A stretch of 33,678 bases of DNA from Pseudomonadales bacterium. GTDB lineage: Bacteria > Pseudomonadota > Gammaproteobacteria > Pseudomonadales > Azotimanducaceae. Below are positions 8,677 through 16,664 of the stretch, piece by piece. Under the pieces are notes generated by a model that was given only the letters and a program-made list of their open reading frames with translations, ran no database searches and had not been told where the DNA came from. The stretch's first letter is position 1. Each line of letters starts with the position of its first letter. Location of the stretch: NCBI GenBank assembly GCA_007130155.1, contig SLTB01000281.1:1-33678 (forward strand), read 5' to 3'. The position numbers were made by a program, and so were the translations under genes.

Positions 8677-10215
8677 ATGCTGGAGCTCGTCCTGATTCTG
8701 GGCGATCAGCTCAGTCCCGTACTGCCCGCGCTGCGCGACGCCGAACCCAGCCGAACCCGTATTCTGATGGCGGAAGTGGCAGGCGAGGTCAGCTATGCGC
8801 CCCACCACGCCAAGAAACTGGCGTTCATCTTTTCGGCCATGCGCCATCGCGCCCAGAGCCTCTCCGATCAGGGCTTCGCGGTGGATTACATCACCCTCGA
8901 TGACCCGAACAACAGCGGCACGCTCAGCGGCGAACTCGAACGGGCGCTAAACCGCCATGGTCAAACAGCGTTGCGTATCACAGAGCCGGGAGAGTGGCGC
9001 GTCAAGGCGGAGATCGAGACCTGGGCCAGAGCAAGTGAAGCAGATCTCACCTGGATCGAAGATGACCGCTTCCTTTGCTCAAAGGCGCATTTTCGTCGCT
9101 GGGCCCAAGGTCGCAAGAGCCTGCGCATGGAACACTTCTACCGCATCATGCGTCGCCGCCACAGCCTGCTGATGGAGGCTGACGAACCCGCCGGGGGGCG
9201 CTGGAACTTCGACCCGGAAAACCGCGAGCCGCTGCCACCGCCTCTGGCACGGTCACCGATTCCAAAACCCATGCAGTTTCGACCAGACGTCGAAACCCAA
9301 GCCGTCATCGATCTGGTCCGCCATAGCTGCCCAGACGCTTTCGGAGACCTGGACCCGTTCTGGTTTGCGGTGACCCCGGCTCAGGCGAGACGGGCCTTCT
9401 CTCACTTCCTGCGCAAGTCACTGCCGCTGTTCGGCGACCACCAGGACGCCATGGCCAGCGGTGAGGATTTCATCTATCACGCCGTGATCAGCATCTATCT
9501 GAACGCCGGCCTCCTCGACCCGCTGGCGTGCTGCCGGGCGGCCGAAGACGCCTGGCGCGACGGCAGCGCCCCGCTCAATGCTGTCGAGGGTTTCATCCGG
9601 CAGATCCTCGGGTGGCGCGAGTTCATACGTGGCATCTACTGGCTTGCGATGCCCGATTACGCCGGGAGCAATGCACTCGAGGCTGACCTTCCCCTGCCTG
9701 ACTTCTACTGGAGCGGCGAAACGGGGATGCGTTGTGTGGCGGAGACCGTCGCCGGCATCCGCCGCAATGCCTACGCCCATCATATCCAGCGACTGATGGT
9801 CACGGGCAACTTCGCCCTGCTGGCCGGCCTTGAGCCGAAGGCGGTGTGCGATTGGTACTTGGGCGTCTTTGCCGATGCCTACGAGTGGGTCGAACTCCCC
9901 AACACCCTGGGCATGGCGCTGCACGGAGACGGTGGACTCTTCGCCTCCAAGCCCTACGCCGCCAGCGGGCGCTACATCCATCGCATGTCGGACTACTGCC
10001 AGGGTTGCCGCTACGACTCCGCTGACGCCACCGGCGAAACAGCCTGCCCCTTCAACTACCTGTACTGGGACTTCATCGCCCGTCACCGGCAGCGCTTCGA
10101 GAAGCATCCGCGCATGGCCATGATCTATCGCAATCTCAGCCGCCAGAAGCCCGAACGCGTCCAGCGCATGCGCGAGCTGGCGGCCAAAGCGAGGGCAGAC
10201 CTCGATGCCCTTTAG
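8677..10215 (+). CDS. Iron-sulfur (6-4) photolyase / cryptochrome, PhrB (FeS-BCP) type
   Basis: A 512-residue flavoprotein of the deoxyribodipyrimidine photolyase-related family. Members bind FAD, a lumazine-type antenna and a 4Fe-4S cluster, and PhrB of Agrobacterium repairs (6-4) photoproducts. The Rossmann antenna domain begins LELVLILGDQL. The FAD-domain signatures QILGWREFIRGIYW, HHIQRLMVTGNFALLAGL and ELPNTLGMALHGDGG are present. Cys353, Cys441, Cys444 and Cys457 have the spacing I recall for the four PhrB cluster ligands (350, 438, 441, 454). Other family motifs are KPYAASGRYIHRMSDYC and CPFNYLYWDF. The start at 8677 opens directly into the first strand. The stop codon TAG forms the first bases of a palindromic repeat at 10213. 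Light repair or photosensory function is inferred from the family. Confidence 0.93.
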   Translation: MLELVLILGDQLSPVLPALRDAEPSRTRILMAEVAGEVSYAPHHAKKLAFIFSAMRHRAQSLSDQGFAVDYITLDDPNNSGTLSGELERALNRHGQTALRITEPGEWRVKAEIETWARASEADLTWIEDDRFLCSKAHFRRWAQGRKSLRMEHFYRIMRRRHSLLMEADEPAGGRWNFDPENREPLPPPLARSPIPKPMQFRPDVETQAVIDLVRHSCPDAFGDLDPFWFAVTPAQARRAFSHFLRKSLPLFGDHQDAMASGEDFIYHAVISIYLNAGLLDPLACCRAAEDAWRDGSAPLNAVEGFIRQILGWREFIRGIYWLAMPDYAGSNALEADLPLPDFYWSGETGMRCVAETVAGIRRNAYAHHIQRLMVTGNFALLAGLEPKAVCDWYLGVFADAYEWVELPNTLGMALHGDGGLFASKPYAASGRYIHRMSDYCQGCRYDSADATGETACPFNYLYWDFIARHRQRFEKHPRMAMIYRNLSRQKPERVQRMRELAAKARADLDAL

Positions 10216-10266
10216 CCCGCAAATCTCACCGATGCGTGAAGCGAGGGCGTGGAGATTTGCGGGTTA
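10213..10266. repeat. Solo REP-like palindrome related to module Y ends
   Basis: A perfect 12-bp stem CCCGCAAATCTC (10216-10227) / GAGATTTGCGGG (10252-10263) has a 24-base loop reading ACCGATGCGTGAAGCGAGGG onward. The whole unit aligns with the first 46 or so bases of module Y at 29069 and 30749 (CCCGCATATCTCACCGATAC, GAAGCGA, GCG, GGAKAT). It begins inside the photolyase stop codon and could act as its terminator. The flanks also pair in part (TTTAG / TTAGC). Confidence 0.75.
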
Positions 10267-10429
10267 GCGGCCCAGCAACGGTGCGGGCGATGGGCGCTGT
10301 CAGGCACCCTGCAAATTCAATAGGTTGGCGGCTGTTGCAGGATAGCAGTCCACCAACGGGCCTGGCGTTGAATAGGAACTGCCGAGTTCTGGGGCATCGC
10401 CTCCCCACTGCATTGCGAGCTGCGTGGGC

Positions 10430-11296
10430 CTACTGCTCGCGCACCGCACCGCCCGCCGCCACCCAGGCCAGGCGGCGGGCCTCGGCCAGTTCATCGGCAT
10501 CAAGGCGCCGCTCGACTTCCTGAATCAGGGCCAGACTCTCGCTGGCTCCGTTCGCGGCGGCCAGATAGGCCCACTTCGCTGCCTGCACCAGGTCCCGTTC
10601 AGTTCCGGCGCCTTCGGCATACATTTCACCCAGACGCCACTGCACATCGGCCAGACCCGCCTGGGCCCCGACTTCGAAATAGCGCAATGCCAGCGCATGA
10701 TCCGACGCCATACCCAGACCTTCCCGGTAGATACGACCCAGATAATAGCTGCCGAGCATCAGGCCGTCCGCCAACGCTGCCTCGAACAGCATCAGCGCTT
10801 CGTCGATGCGCTTAAGATCGCCACCCATGACTTCGGCCAGCACCACCGATCCGAGCCCAAGCTTGGCCTCCGGATGTCCTGCGTCGATGGCATGCTCGAA
10901 CCAGGCCTCTGCCGCGGCCAGGTCGGCCTCCACCAGCCGGCCCTGCAGATGAATCCACGCCAACTTGGTGGCGTAGCCACTCTCACCCGCCAACACCCCG
11001 CGCGTGTACCAGTGGACGGCAGCCGAGCCGTCCACGGCGCCCAGAAGCCCCTCCTCGTGAAGCCAACCCAGGTTGAGCTTGGCGCGACTCTCACCCGCCG
11101 CCGCCGACGACTCGAACCAGTCCCGGGCATCCTCAAAACGCTTAAGGGCCACATGAGCGAGACCCAGCTCGAGCTGCTCTTCGCCAGACAGACCTTCCGC
11201 CTGCTCCATCGACCAGTCAGGGGGCTCAGAGGCCGCCCAGACAGGCATCGACAGCAACGACAGGAGTAAAACCAGGACGGTACGCGCTCGGGCCAT
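10430..11296 (-). CDS. Exported Sel1/TPR-like repeat protein
   Basis: A 288-residue protein with a signal peptide (MARARTVLVLLLSLLSMPVWAAS, likely cut after VWA). It then has about six helical repeats of Sel1 type: GLAHVALKRFEDARDWFESSAAAGESRAKLNLG, VDGSAAVHWYTRGVLAGESGYATKLA and similar units with the A-x-G-x-x-x-A-x-x-x-L-G rhythm. Such solenoids are protein-interaction scaffolds, here probably periplasmic. GGAAG precedes the start. It is divergent from tesB, sharing a 124-bp upstream region. No specific partner can be assigned. Confidence 0.85.
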   Translation of the reverse strand: MARARTVLVLLLSLLSMPVWAASEPPDWSMEQAEGLSGEEQLELGLAHVALKRFEDARDWFESSAAAGESRAKLNLGWLHEEGLLGAVDGSAAVHWYTRGVLAGESGYATKLAWIHLQGRLVEADLAAAEAWFEHAIDAGHPEAKLGLGSVVLAEVMGGDLKRIDEALMLFEAALADGLMLGSYYLGRIYREGLGMASDHALALRYFEVGAQAGLADVQWRLGEMYAEGAGTERDLVQAAKWAYLAAANGASESLALIQEVERRLDADELAEARRLAWVAAGGAVREQ

Positions 11297-11420
11297 GATG
11301 CTTCCAGAGACAGAAACCAGCGGCCATTATAGAGGCTCCGCCTCCCCCCAAGGATGACAACTCCGTGACAGTCGGCGTTTCAGCTATCATGCCCGCCCTT
11401 CAGATTCAGGGAAGTCCACC

Positions 11421-12275
11421 ATGAACCCAGTGCTGACCGAGATTCTGCGTCTGCTCGACGTGGAGAAGATCGAGGAGAACCTGTTCCGGGGCCACAACGA
11501 CCCCAACAGTCACCACGTCTTCGGCGGTCAGGTCCTCGCACAGGCCATCGCATCGGCCTATCGGACCATCGAGAGTGGGCGCATGCTGCATTCCCTGCAC
11601 GCCTACTTTCTGCGGCCGGGGGACTGGAACCTGCCCGTTCTCTACGAAGTGGACCGCATTCGCGATGGCAGAAGCTTCACCACGCGCCGAGTAGTGGCCA
11701 TCCAGCACGGCCGGGCCATCTTCAACCTGTCGTCGTCCTGGCAGGTGGCGGAAGAGGGACTCGAACATGAGGTGGTCATGCCGGACGTACCACCCCCGGA
11801 AGGTCTCGTCAGCGACCGGGACCGTTACGCTGAGATCGCCCTGACTCAACCCGAGGTGAAGCGATACGCGTTCCGTTTCGATGCTATTGACAGCCGGCAG
11901 GTGGAAGGCCTCCTGATGATGGACAACGAACCACATCCACCCTACAAGCACACCTGGGTGCGGGCAGCAGATCCCCTTCCGGACGATCCGGAAGTCCATC
12001 TGTGTTTCCTGGCCTACGTCTCCGACATGGACTTCATGAGTACGTCCCTGCTGCCCCATGGGCGCCGTCCCGGCCCAGACAACGGCATCCAGGGCGCGAG
12101 CCTCGATCACGCACTATGGTTCCACCGCCCGTTCCGCGCCGACGAGTGGCTGCTTTTCGCCAAGGAGAGCCCGTCGAGCAGCGGTGCCCGAGGATTCGTT
12201 CGCGGGACGTTCCACAATCGCGACGGCCACCTGATCGCCTCCACGATGCAGGAATGCCTGATCCGGCCCAGATGA
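11421..12275 (+). CDS. tesB: Acyl-CoA thioesterase II
   Basis: A 284-residue double-hotdog thioesterase, close to the 286 residues of E. coli TesB, which hydrolyses medium- and long-chain acyl-CoA to free fatty acid and CoA. The N-terminal hotdog has the motif HHVFGGQVLAQA and the C-terminal one LDHALWFHRPFRADEWLL. The catalytic triad positions can be placed by motif: Asp202 (VSDMDFM), Ser227 in place of the usual Thr (GASLDHALW) and Gln277 (TMQECLI). Ser for Thr is conservative and keeps the hydroxyl. A GGGAAG site precedes ATG 11421. It stands alone, convergent with the histidine kinase gene. Together with the fatty acyl-CoA reductase and CaiB-type genes in the window it fits acyl-CoA metabolism, but they are not in one operon. 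Confidence 0.95.
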   Translation: MNPVLTEILRLLDVEKIEENLFRGHNDPNSHHVFGGQVLAQAIASAYRTIESGRMLHSLHAYFLRPGDWNLPVLYEVDRIRDGRSFTTRRVVAIQHGRAIFNLSSSWQVAEEGLEHEVVMPDVPPPEGLVSDRDRYAEIALTQPEVKRYAFRFDAIDSRQVEGLLMMDNEPHPPYKHTWVRAADPLPDDPEVHLCFLAYVSDMDFMSTSLLPHGRRPGPDNGIQGASLDHALWFHRPFRADEWLLFAKESPSSSGARGFVRGTFHNRDGHLIASTMQECLIRPR

Positions 12276-12328
12276 TGGCAGGGCCATTCCGGAACAAGCG
12301 GCGCATCGCCCCTACCGCGGACGCGCCG

Positions 12329-14959
12329 CTACCCGGCATCCCCGACCGCGCCGACCCGGGTCAATTCGGCATCGAGTTCATCGAGGGTGAACGGCTTCTT
12401 GAGCACACCCGCGGCACCCTCCCCGAGCACGCGCTGCAGCACTGCCCCGCGATCAAACCCGGACATGAGTATCACGTGCAGGTCCGGGCGCAGTTCTCGC
12501 ATGGACCGGAAGACCTCATCGCCGGACATGCGTGGCATGGTCACATCCATGATGACCAGGTCAATGGCCCAAGGATCGCCGGCGAAGCGCTCAAGCGCCT
12601 CCTGTCCATCAGCCGCCAGCACCACCGTGTAACCCATTCGGATCAGGTTGCGCTCCAGGGTGTCCCTGATTCCCGGCTCGTCGTCCGCCACCAGAACACG
12701 ACCCTGCCTGAGACTGGCCGCCAGGGACGCCCGGGCTCGAGGCAGTGGCTTCGGCGCCACACAGGCCTGGGCCGCCTGTGAGATCGGCAGATAGAGCCCG
12801 AAGCATGAGCCTACTCCGGGCTTACTGCTGACCGTGATCGTCCCCCCATGCGCCTTGACGGCCCCATAGACCGAGGGCAATCCAAGCCCGGTACCCTGCC
12901 CCTTCGGCTTGGTCGTGAAGAACGGCACGAAAATGTGTTCGAGCGCTTCCGGCTCGATACCGCAGCCGTCGTCACGAACCTGCAGCAGCAGATAGGAACC
13001 CGACGCAAGTTCAGGATCGAGCAGCGTGGCCTCGCTCAGGGAAAGGTCCACCAATCCCGTGCTGACCTCGACCTCCCCGCCGCCGCTGAGCGCGTCGCGG
13101 GCGTTGATGCAGAGGTTGAGCAAGGCGTTGGAAAGCTGGGTTTCGTCACCGATCAGGCGAGAGTGGCGGGCTTCCAGCCGTACATTTACCCTGATGGTGC
13201 TATCGAGGGTCTGGCGGAACAGATCGACCATAGCCAGAACGACTTCGTGGATGTCCAGGGGACGCTTCTGCAGGGCGCCCTGCCGAGAGAACGTCAATAA
13301 TTTCCCCACCAGATCCGCCGCGCGCTGAGTCGTCTCCATGATCCGTGCCGCATACTGGCCCACATCGGCAGGCTTCTCGCGGACCAGATCGATGAGTTCG
13401 GTATAGCCCTGAATGCCGGCGAGCAGATTATTGAAGTCGTGGGCCACGCCACCGGCAAGCCGCCCGATACTTTCCAGACGCTGTGCCTGCTGCAGCTGTT
13501 CGAGCAGACGATAGCGCTCCTCCTCCACCTCCCGAATGGGCGTGAGATCCCTGATCGTGATCAGATAACAGCGCTCACTGTCCACCAGCAGGTGGCTGGA
13601 AGAACACAAGACCGCCAGTCTCGAACCGTCCTTGCGCAGCAGCTCGGATTCAAAGGCCTCGACCCGCTCGTTATCTAGAGCCAGCCTGCTGAAGCGACGG
13701 TAGTGCCCGGCATCGACCCAGAACTGCTCATGCTCGTTCCAGCGAGTTTTCAGTTCGTCGATGCTCCAACCGAACATGCGCTCGAGCGTCGCGTTGGCTT
13801 CGAGCAGGGCTCCATCCTGGCGGCGAACCAGCAACAGGGAATCCGGGCTCTGGTGGAATACCGAAGAGAACTTTGCCTCACTTTCCCGGAGCGCCCGTTC
13901 CACTTCCTGTTGACGGGTGACGTCGAGACCGAGCGAAGCCACATCGTGCCCCAGACCGGAAGCATCCCTCAGAGGGGTGTGGTACCACTGAATGACCACC
14001 TCCCGGCCATCCTCGGTGAGTTGCGCCACCCGCTTGCTACCATCGCTGGCGACTTGTGCCGCCGGATCCGAAAACGGTGAAAGGCGACCGTCGCGAGCAT
14101 CCTCAGGCACCAGTTCCCAGGCACTGCGCCCGAGGGCACGCGACCGGGACATGCCGAAGATGCGTTCGGCAGCACGATTCCAACTTCGGATACGTTGTGC
14201 GGTGTCGAGCACCACGGCGGCCAGAGGTGTATGTTCTAGGTGGCTGCGCAACTGCACTTCCGAGGCCCGCGCTTTGGCCTCGGCTTGACGGATCGCCGTC
14301 ACGTCAGCGCAGATGGCCGATAGCCGGACGGCATCTCCCACCCGCTCCGCATAGGCGGTGACCACCACGAAACGCTCCTGGCCACCTCGCGGCAACAAGG
14401 TGGTCTCGAAACTTCGGCGATCACCGGGAGCCAGGAAGCCGAGCACTGCCTCGACTCCCGCGCGGCGATCCTCAGGCAGCCAGTCGACAACCCTGGAGCC
14501 CATGACATCTGCCCGCGGCGGTGACCCTAGCATCTCCAGCCAGGGATCGTTGGCATCGAGAATGACAAGCTGGGCATCGGTGGCAACGAAGCCGGTCTTG
14601 GCGCCATCGAGGACGCGTGAAACTCGCAGATTACTTCGTTCCGCCTCGATTCTGGACGCCCGGAAGGCCAGCACCAGCGCCGAGGTCAGGATCAGCTGCA
14701 GCAGCATGAAGCCGCGCATCCCGCTCACCGGAGGATCACCACTGAGCAAGCCGGTGACAGAGAGACCAAGAATGGCCAGGATGGCCATCGCCATCACCCA
14801 GCGCAGCGGCAACCAGAGGCCGAGGATCACTGGCGTCGCATAAAGCGCAATGGCAAAAGGCAGCTCCTGAGCCAGCCGCAGGTCGGCAACCACCGCCAGC
14901 AGAAGCATGGTCAGCCCAATGCCCGCCCGATAGACATGCCCCGGTATGCGACCCGCCAT
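12329..14959 (-). CDS. Membrane hybrid histidine kinase with three PAS domains and a receiver
   Basis: An 876-residue sensor kinase. Residues 12-110 form about four membrane helices with little periplasmic loop. Three PAS domains follow (roughly 120-235, 245-365 and 370-490), the second with SWNRAAERIFG and the third with EANATLERMFGWS. The HisKA domain carries GGVAHDFNNLLAGIQGYTEL with His507 as phospho-acceptor. The HATPase domain has NLCINARDAL, DDGCGIEP and GQGTGLGLPSVYG. A C-terminal receiver (755-870) has VADDEPG, phospho-acceptor Asp805 (IMDVTMPRMSG) and the KKPF lysine. The start at 14959 follows GGAGG at about 6 bases; the upstream in-frame ATG lacks a ribosome site. No separate response regulator is adjacent, so the output is unknown. 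PAS domains suggest a redox, light or small-molecule signal. Confidence 0.92.
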   Translation of the reverse strand: MAGRIPGHVYRAGIGLTMLLLAVVADLRLAQELPFAIALYATPVILGLWLPLRWVMAMAILAILGLSVTGLLSGDPPVSGMRGFMLLQLILTSALVLAFRASRIEAERSNLRVSRVLDGAKTGFVATDAQLVILDANDPWLEMLGSPPRADVMGSRVVDWLPEDRRAGVEAVLGFLAPGDRRSFETTLLPRGGQERFVVVTAYAERVGDAVRLSAICADVTAIRQAEAKARASEVQLRSHLEHTPLAAVVLDTAQRIRSWNRAAERIFGMSRSRALGRSAWELVPEDARDGRLSPFSDPAAQVASDGSKRVAQLTEDGREVVIQWYHTPLRDASGLGHDVASLGLDVTRQQEVERALRESEAKFSSVFHQSPDSLLLVRRQDGALLEANATLERMFGWSIDELKTRWNEHEQFWVDAGHYRRFSRLALDNERVEAFESELLRKDGSRLAVLCSSSHLLVDSERCYLITIRDLTPIREVEEERYRLLEQLQQAQRLESIGRLAGGVAHDFNNLLAGIQGYTELIDLVREKPADVGQYAARIMETTQRAADLVGKLLTFSRQGALQKRPLDIHEVVLAMVDLFRQTLDSTIRVNVRLEARHSRLIGDETQLSNALLNLCINARDALSGGGEVEVSTGLVDLSLSEATLLDPELASGSYLLLQVRDDGCGIEPEALEHIFVPFFTTKPKGQGTGLGLPSVYGAVKAHGGTITVSSKPGVGSCFGLYLPISQAAQACVAPKPLPRARASLAASLRQGRVLVADDEPGIRDTLERNLIRMGYTVVLAADGQEALERFAGDPWAIDLVIMDVTMPRMSGDEVFRSMRELRPDLHVILMSGFDRGAVLQRVLGEGAAGVLKKPFTLDELDAELTRVGAVGDAG

Positions 14960-15031
14960 GCGCGCACCTCCGGTGCAAGCATAGTTGGCACCAGGCTGTT
15001 CTACCGCCCTGCGTGGCGATGATCGAGGGAA

Positions 15032-15053
15032 GGGGAAGGCCATCGCCTTCCCC
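15032..15053 (-). terminator. Stem-loop downstream of the peroxiredoxin gene
   Basis: A perfect 9-bp stem GGGGAAGGC / GCCTTCCCC with loop CATC lies 12 bases after the peroxiredoxin stop codon, with a pyrimidine-rich stretch beyond it on the minus strand. It separates peroxiredoxin from the kinase gene further along. Confidence 0.55.
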
Positions 15054-15065
15054 AATAGGCCGCGC

Positions 15066-15545
15066 TCAGAGCGCCTCGAGAATCGCTTCCGCCTTGCTGA
15101 CCTCGAACTTCCCAGGCGCCTCGACCGCCAGCATGCTCACCACGCCGTCGTCGACGATCATGGCGAAGCGCTGGGAGCGCACGCCAAGGCCAAAGGCCGA
15201 GGCATCGAATTCGAGACCCAGCGCACGGGCAAAATCCGCGTTCCAATCTGCCAGCATCAGCAGTTCCTCGGCATTCTTGTCCTTGCCCCAGCAGTCCATG
15301 ACGAAGGCATCATTGACCGACATGCAGGCAATGGTATCCACGCCCTTGGCCTTGATCTTGTCGGCCAGCGCCACGAATCCAGGCAGGTGCGCCTGGGAGC
15401 AAGTGGGGGTGAAGGCGCCGGGAACCGAGAACAGCACCACCTTCTTACCAGAAAAAATCTCCCCGCTACTGATGTCGGTCGGGCCCTTCTCGCCCATCAT
15501 CTTGATCGTGACGTCAGGGATGCGATCCCCTTCCTTAATGCTCAT
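15066..15545 (-). CDS. Peroxiredoxin, Prx5 type
   Basis: A 159-residue thiol peroxidase of the Prx5/redoxin family, which reduces hydrogen peroxide and organic hydroperoxides. The active-site loop PGAFTPTCS holds the peroxidatic Cys49 with the PxxxTxxC motif. Other family segments are FSGKKVVLFSVPG, DTIACMSVNDAFVMDCWG and the RSQRFAMIVDDG strand. Further Cys residues in ACMSV and DCWG could act as resolving or redox partners. The start at 15545 follows GGAG and begins with MSIKEGDRIPDVTI, the usual family start; the longer frame upstream is not supported. It is a single gene, ended by the stem-loop at 15032-15053. The reductant (glutathione or glutaredoxin) cannot be read from the sequence. 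Confidence 0.95.
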   Translation of the reverse strand: MSIKEGDRIPDVTIKMMGEKGPTDISSGEIFSGKKVVLFSVPGAFTPTCSQAHLPGFVALADKIKAKGVDTIACMSVNDAFVMDCWGKDKNAEELLMLADWNADFARALGLEFDASAFGLGVRSQRFAMIVDDGVVSMLAVEAPGKFEVSKAEAILEAL

Positions 15546-15938
15546 ATCAGACTCCAAGTGGGTGAAACAGGCCGAAAACTCGCCCGTCATCCGCGCCTTT
15601 AGGCTTACGCCTGCGCGAGCGACCGGCACCGCGCGCAAGGGTAGCCCGGCGCCCGGGACGAGTACAGGGCACCGAGTGTCGCGGATGACGGGCCATGCCG
15701 GCTATTGCCCATGATGGACAGCGGATGGAACGGTCAGGGCGCAGAGCCAGCTGCTGCAGCGATCCACCAACGCATTTCGCGCTATCGCGAAAGGAAGGGG
15801 CGCACCCTGCAGAGCCTCCTTACTTTTTCTGTGGGCGAGCCGCATGCGGATCACGCGGGTGCGCGCCGCGAGCCTGCCGACTGCCAGCAGTCGGCCCACA
15901 TATTTCAAGCTAAATCAGAGCGTTACGTCTTAACGCCG
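15546..15938. other. 393-bp intergenic region with palindromes
   Basis: No gene was recognised. The region contains a 7-bp palindromic stem TTTCGCG / CGCGAAA (15775-15792). It also contains a complex of inverted repeats between TGTGGGC (15830-15836) and GCCCACA (15894-15900), with an inner perfect 8-bp stem GCCGACTG / CAGTCGGC (15876-15895). The latter lies 44 bases after the NUDIX stop and could serve as its terminator, though it has no T run. The promoter of the peroxiredoxin gene should lie at the left edge. Confidence 0.5.
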
Positions 15939-16598
15939 TCAGGTCCAGGCGAAGTGGGGCTGCTCGAAGTGATCCACCCGGGTGTCGCGCTCCCGCAGCA
16001 GCACCTCGCGGAACTGATACAGCAGCGCCGCCGTGGGGGCGGCGATGGCACCCTCGCCGATGGGCATGCGCAGCACGGGCTGGTCGCTGCCTTCCTGCGG
16101 CTCGAGGCGGGGCGCGTCAGGACGCAGAAGTTCCAGCAGCGGAATTCGGTGGATGCTCGCCACCTCCCCCGGATTGGGCATGAGCTCCCTTGCCGCGCCG
16201 CCCCAGACCACCACAGGCGTCATCACGAATCCGGAGCGGGTGGTGAAATCATCGAGCCGACCGAGGATGGCATCCGGCCCGAGGGCGAGCCCCACCTCCT
16301 CTTCGAGTTCCCGCAGGGCACTCTCTTCCGGCGTCTCGCCGGGGTCGAGGCGGCCCCCGGGCAATGCCCACTGGCCCGCATGACGACGCAGGTGCTTGGC
16401 ACGTCGGGTCAGGATCAGCGCCGCCTCGCAGCGCCACGCGTCATGGACGGGAAGACCGTCGAGATCCGCACCAAAGCCCTGCTCCACCACGGTGAGCGTC
16501 ACTGCGGCGTGCAGGCGTTCATCGACAAGGTGCTGGCGCGCATCGAAGCGCCCGAGGCGCTGGCCAAACAACGACCGCAGATTGGAATCACAAATCAT
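15939..16598 (-). CDS. NUDIX hydrolase, CoA pyrophosphatase-like
   Basis: A 219-residue NUDIX enzyme. The Nudix box is complete: GRLDPGETPEESALRELEEE continuing VGL, matching G-x5-E-x7-RE-U-x-EE-x-G-U. Just before it, LILTRRAKHLRRHAGQ resembles the LLTxRxxxLRxHxGQ signature of CoA pyrophosphatases (the NudL group). That would split CoA or acyl-CoA into 3',5'-ADP and phosphopantetheine. The start at 16598 was chosen because MICDSNLRSLFGQRL fits the family start; an open frame extends about 100 codons upstream but is antisense to the methyltransferase gene. It is divergent from that gene, with start codons 66 bases apart. The NUDIX call is firm, the substrate moderately so. Confidence 0.88.
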   Translation of the reverse strand: MICDSNLRSLFGQRLGRFDARQHLVDERLHAAVTLTVVEQGFGADLDGLPVHDAWRCEAALILTRRAKHLRRHAGQWALPGGRLDPGETPEESALRELEEEVGLALGPDAILGRLDDFTTRSGFVMTPVVVWGGAARELMPNPGEVASIHRIPLLELLRPDAPRLEPQEGSDQPVLRMPIGEGAIAAPTAALLYQFREVLLRERDTRVDHFEQPHFAWT

Positions 16599-16664
16599 GG
16601 GCTGAAACACTTCGCAAAGCAGGACAGGGCCCACAGTATAGCCGGGCACAGGTGGAGCGTGACG

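Noticed and set aside
15705-16664. 320-codon upstream extension of the methyltransferase frame
   Set aside because: It is antisense to the NUDIX gene, whose coding evidence (complete Nudix box) is strong. ATG 16665 has a good ribosome site.
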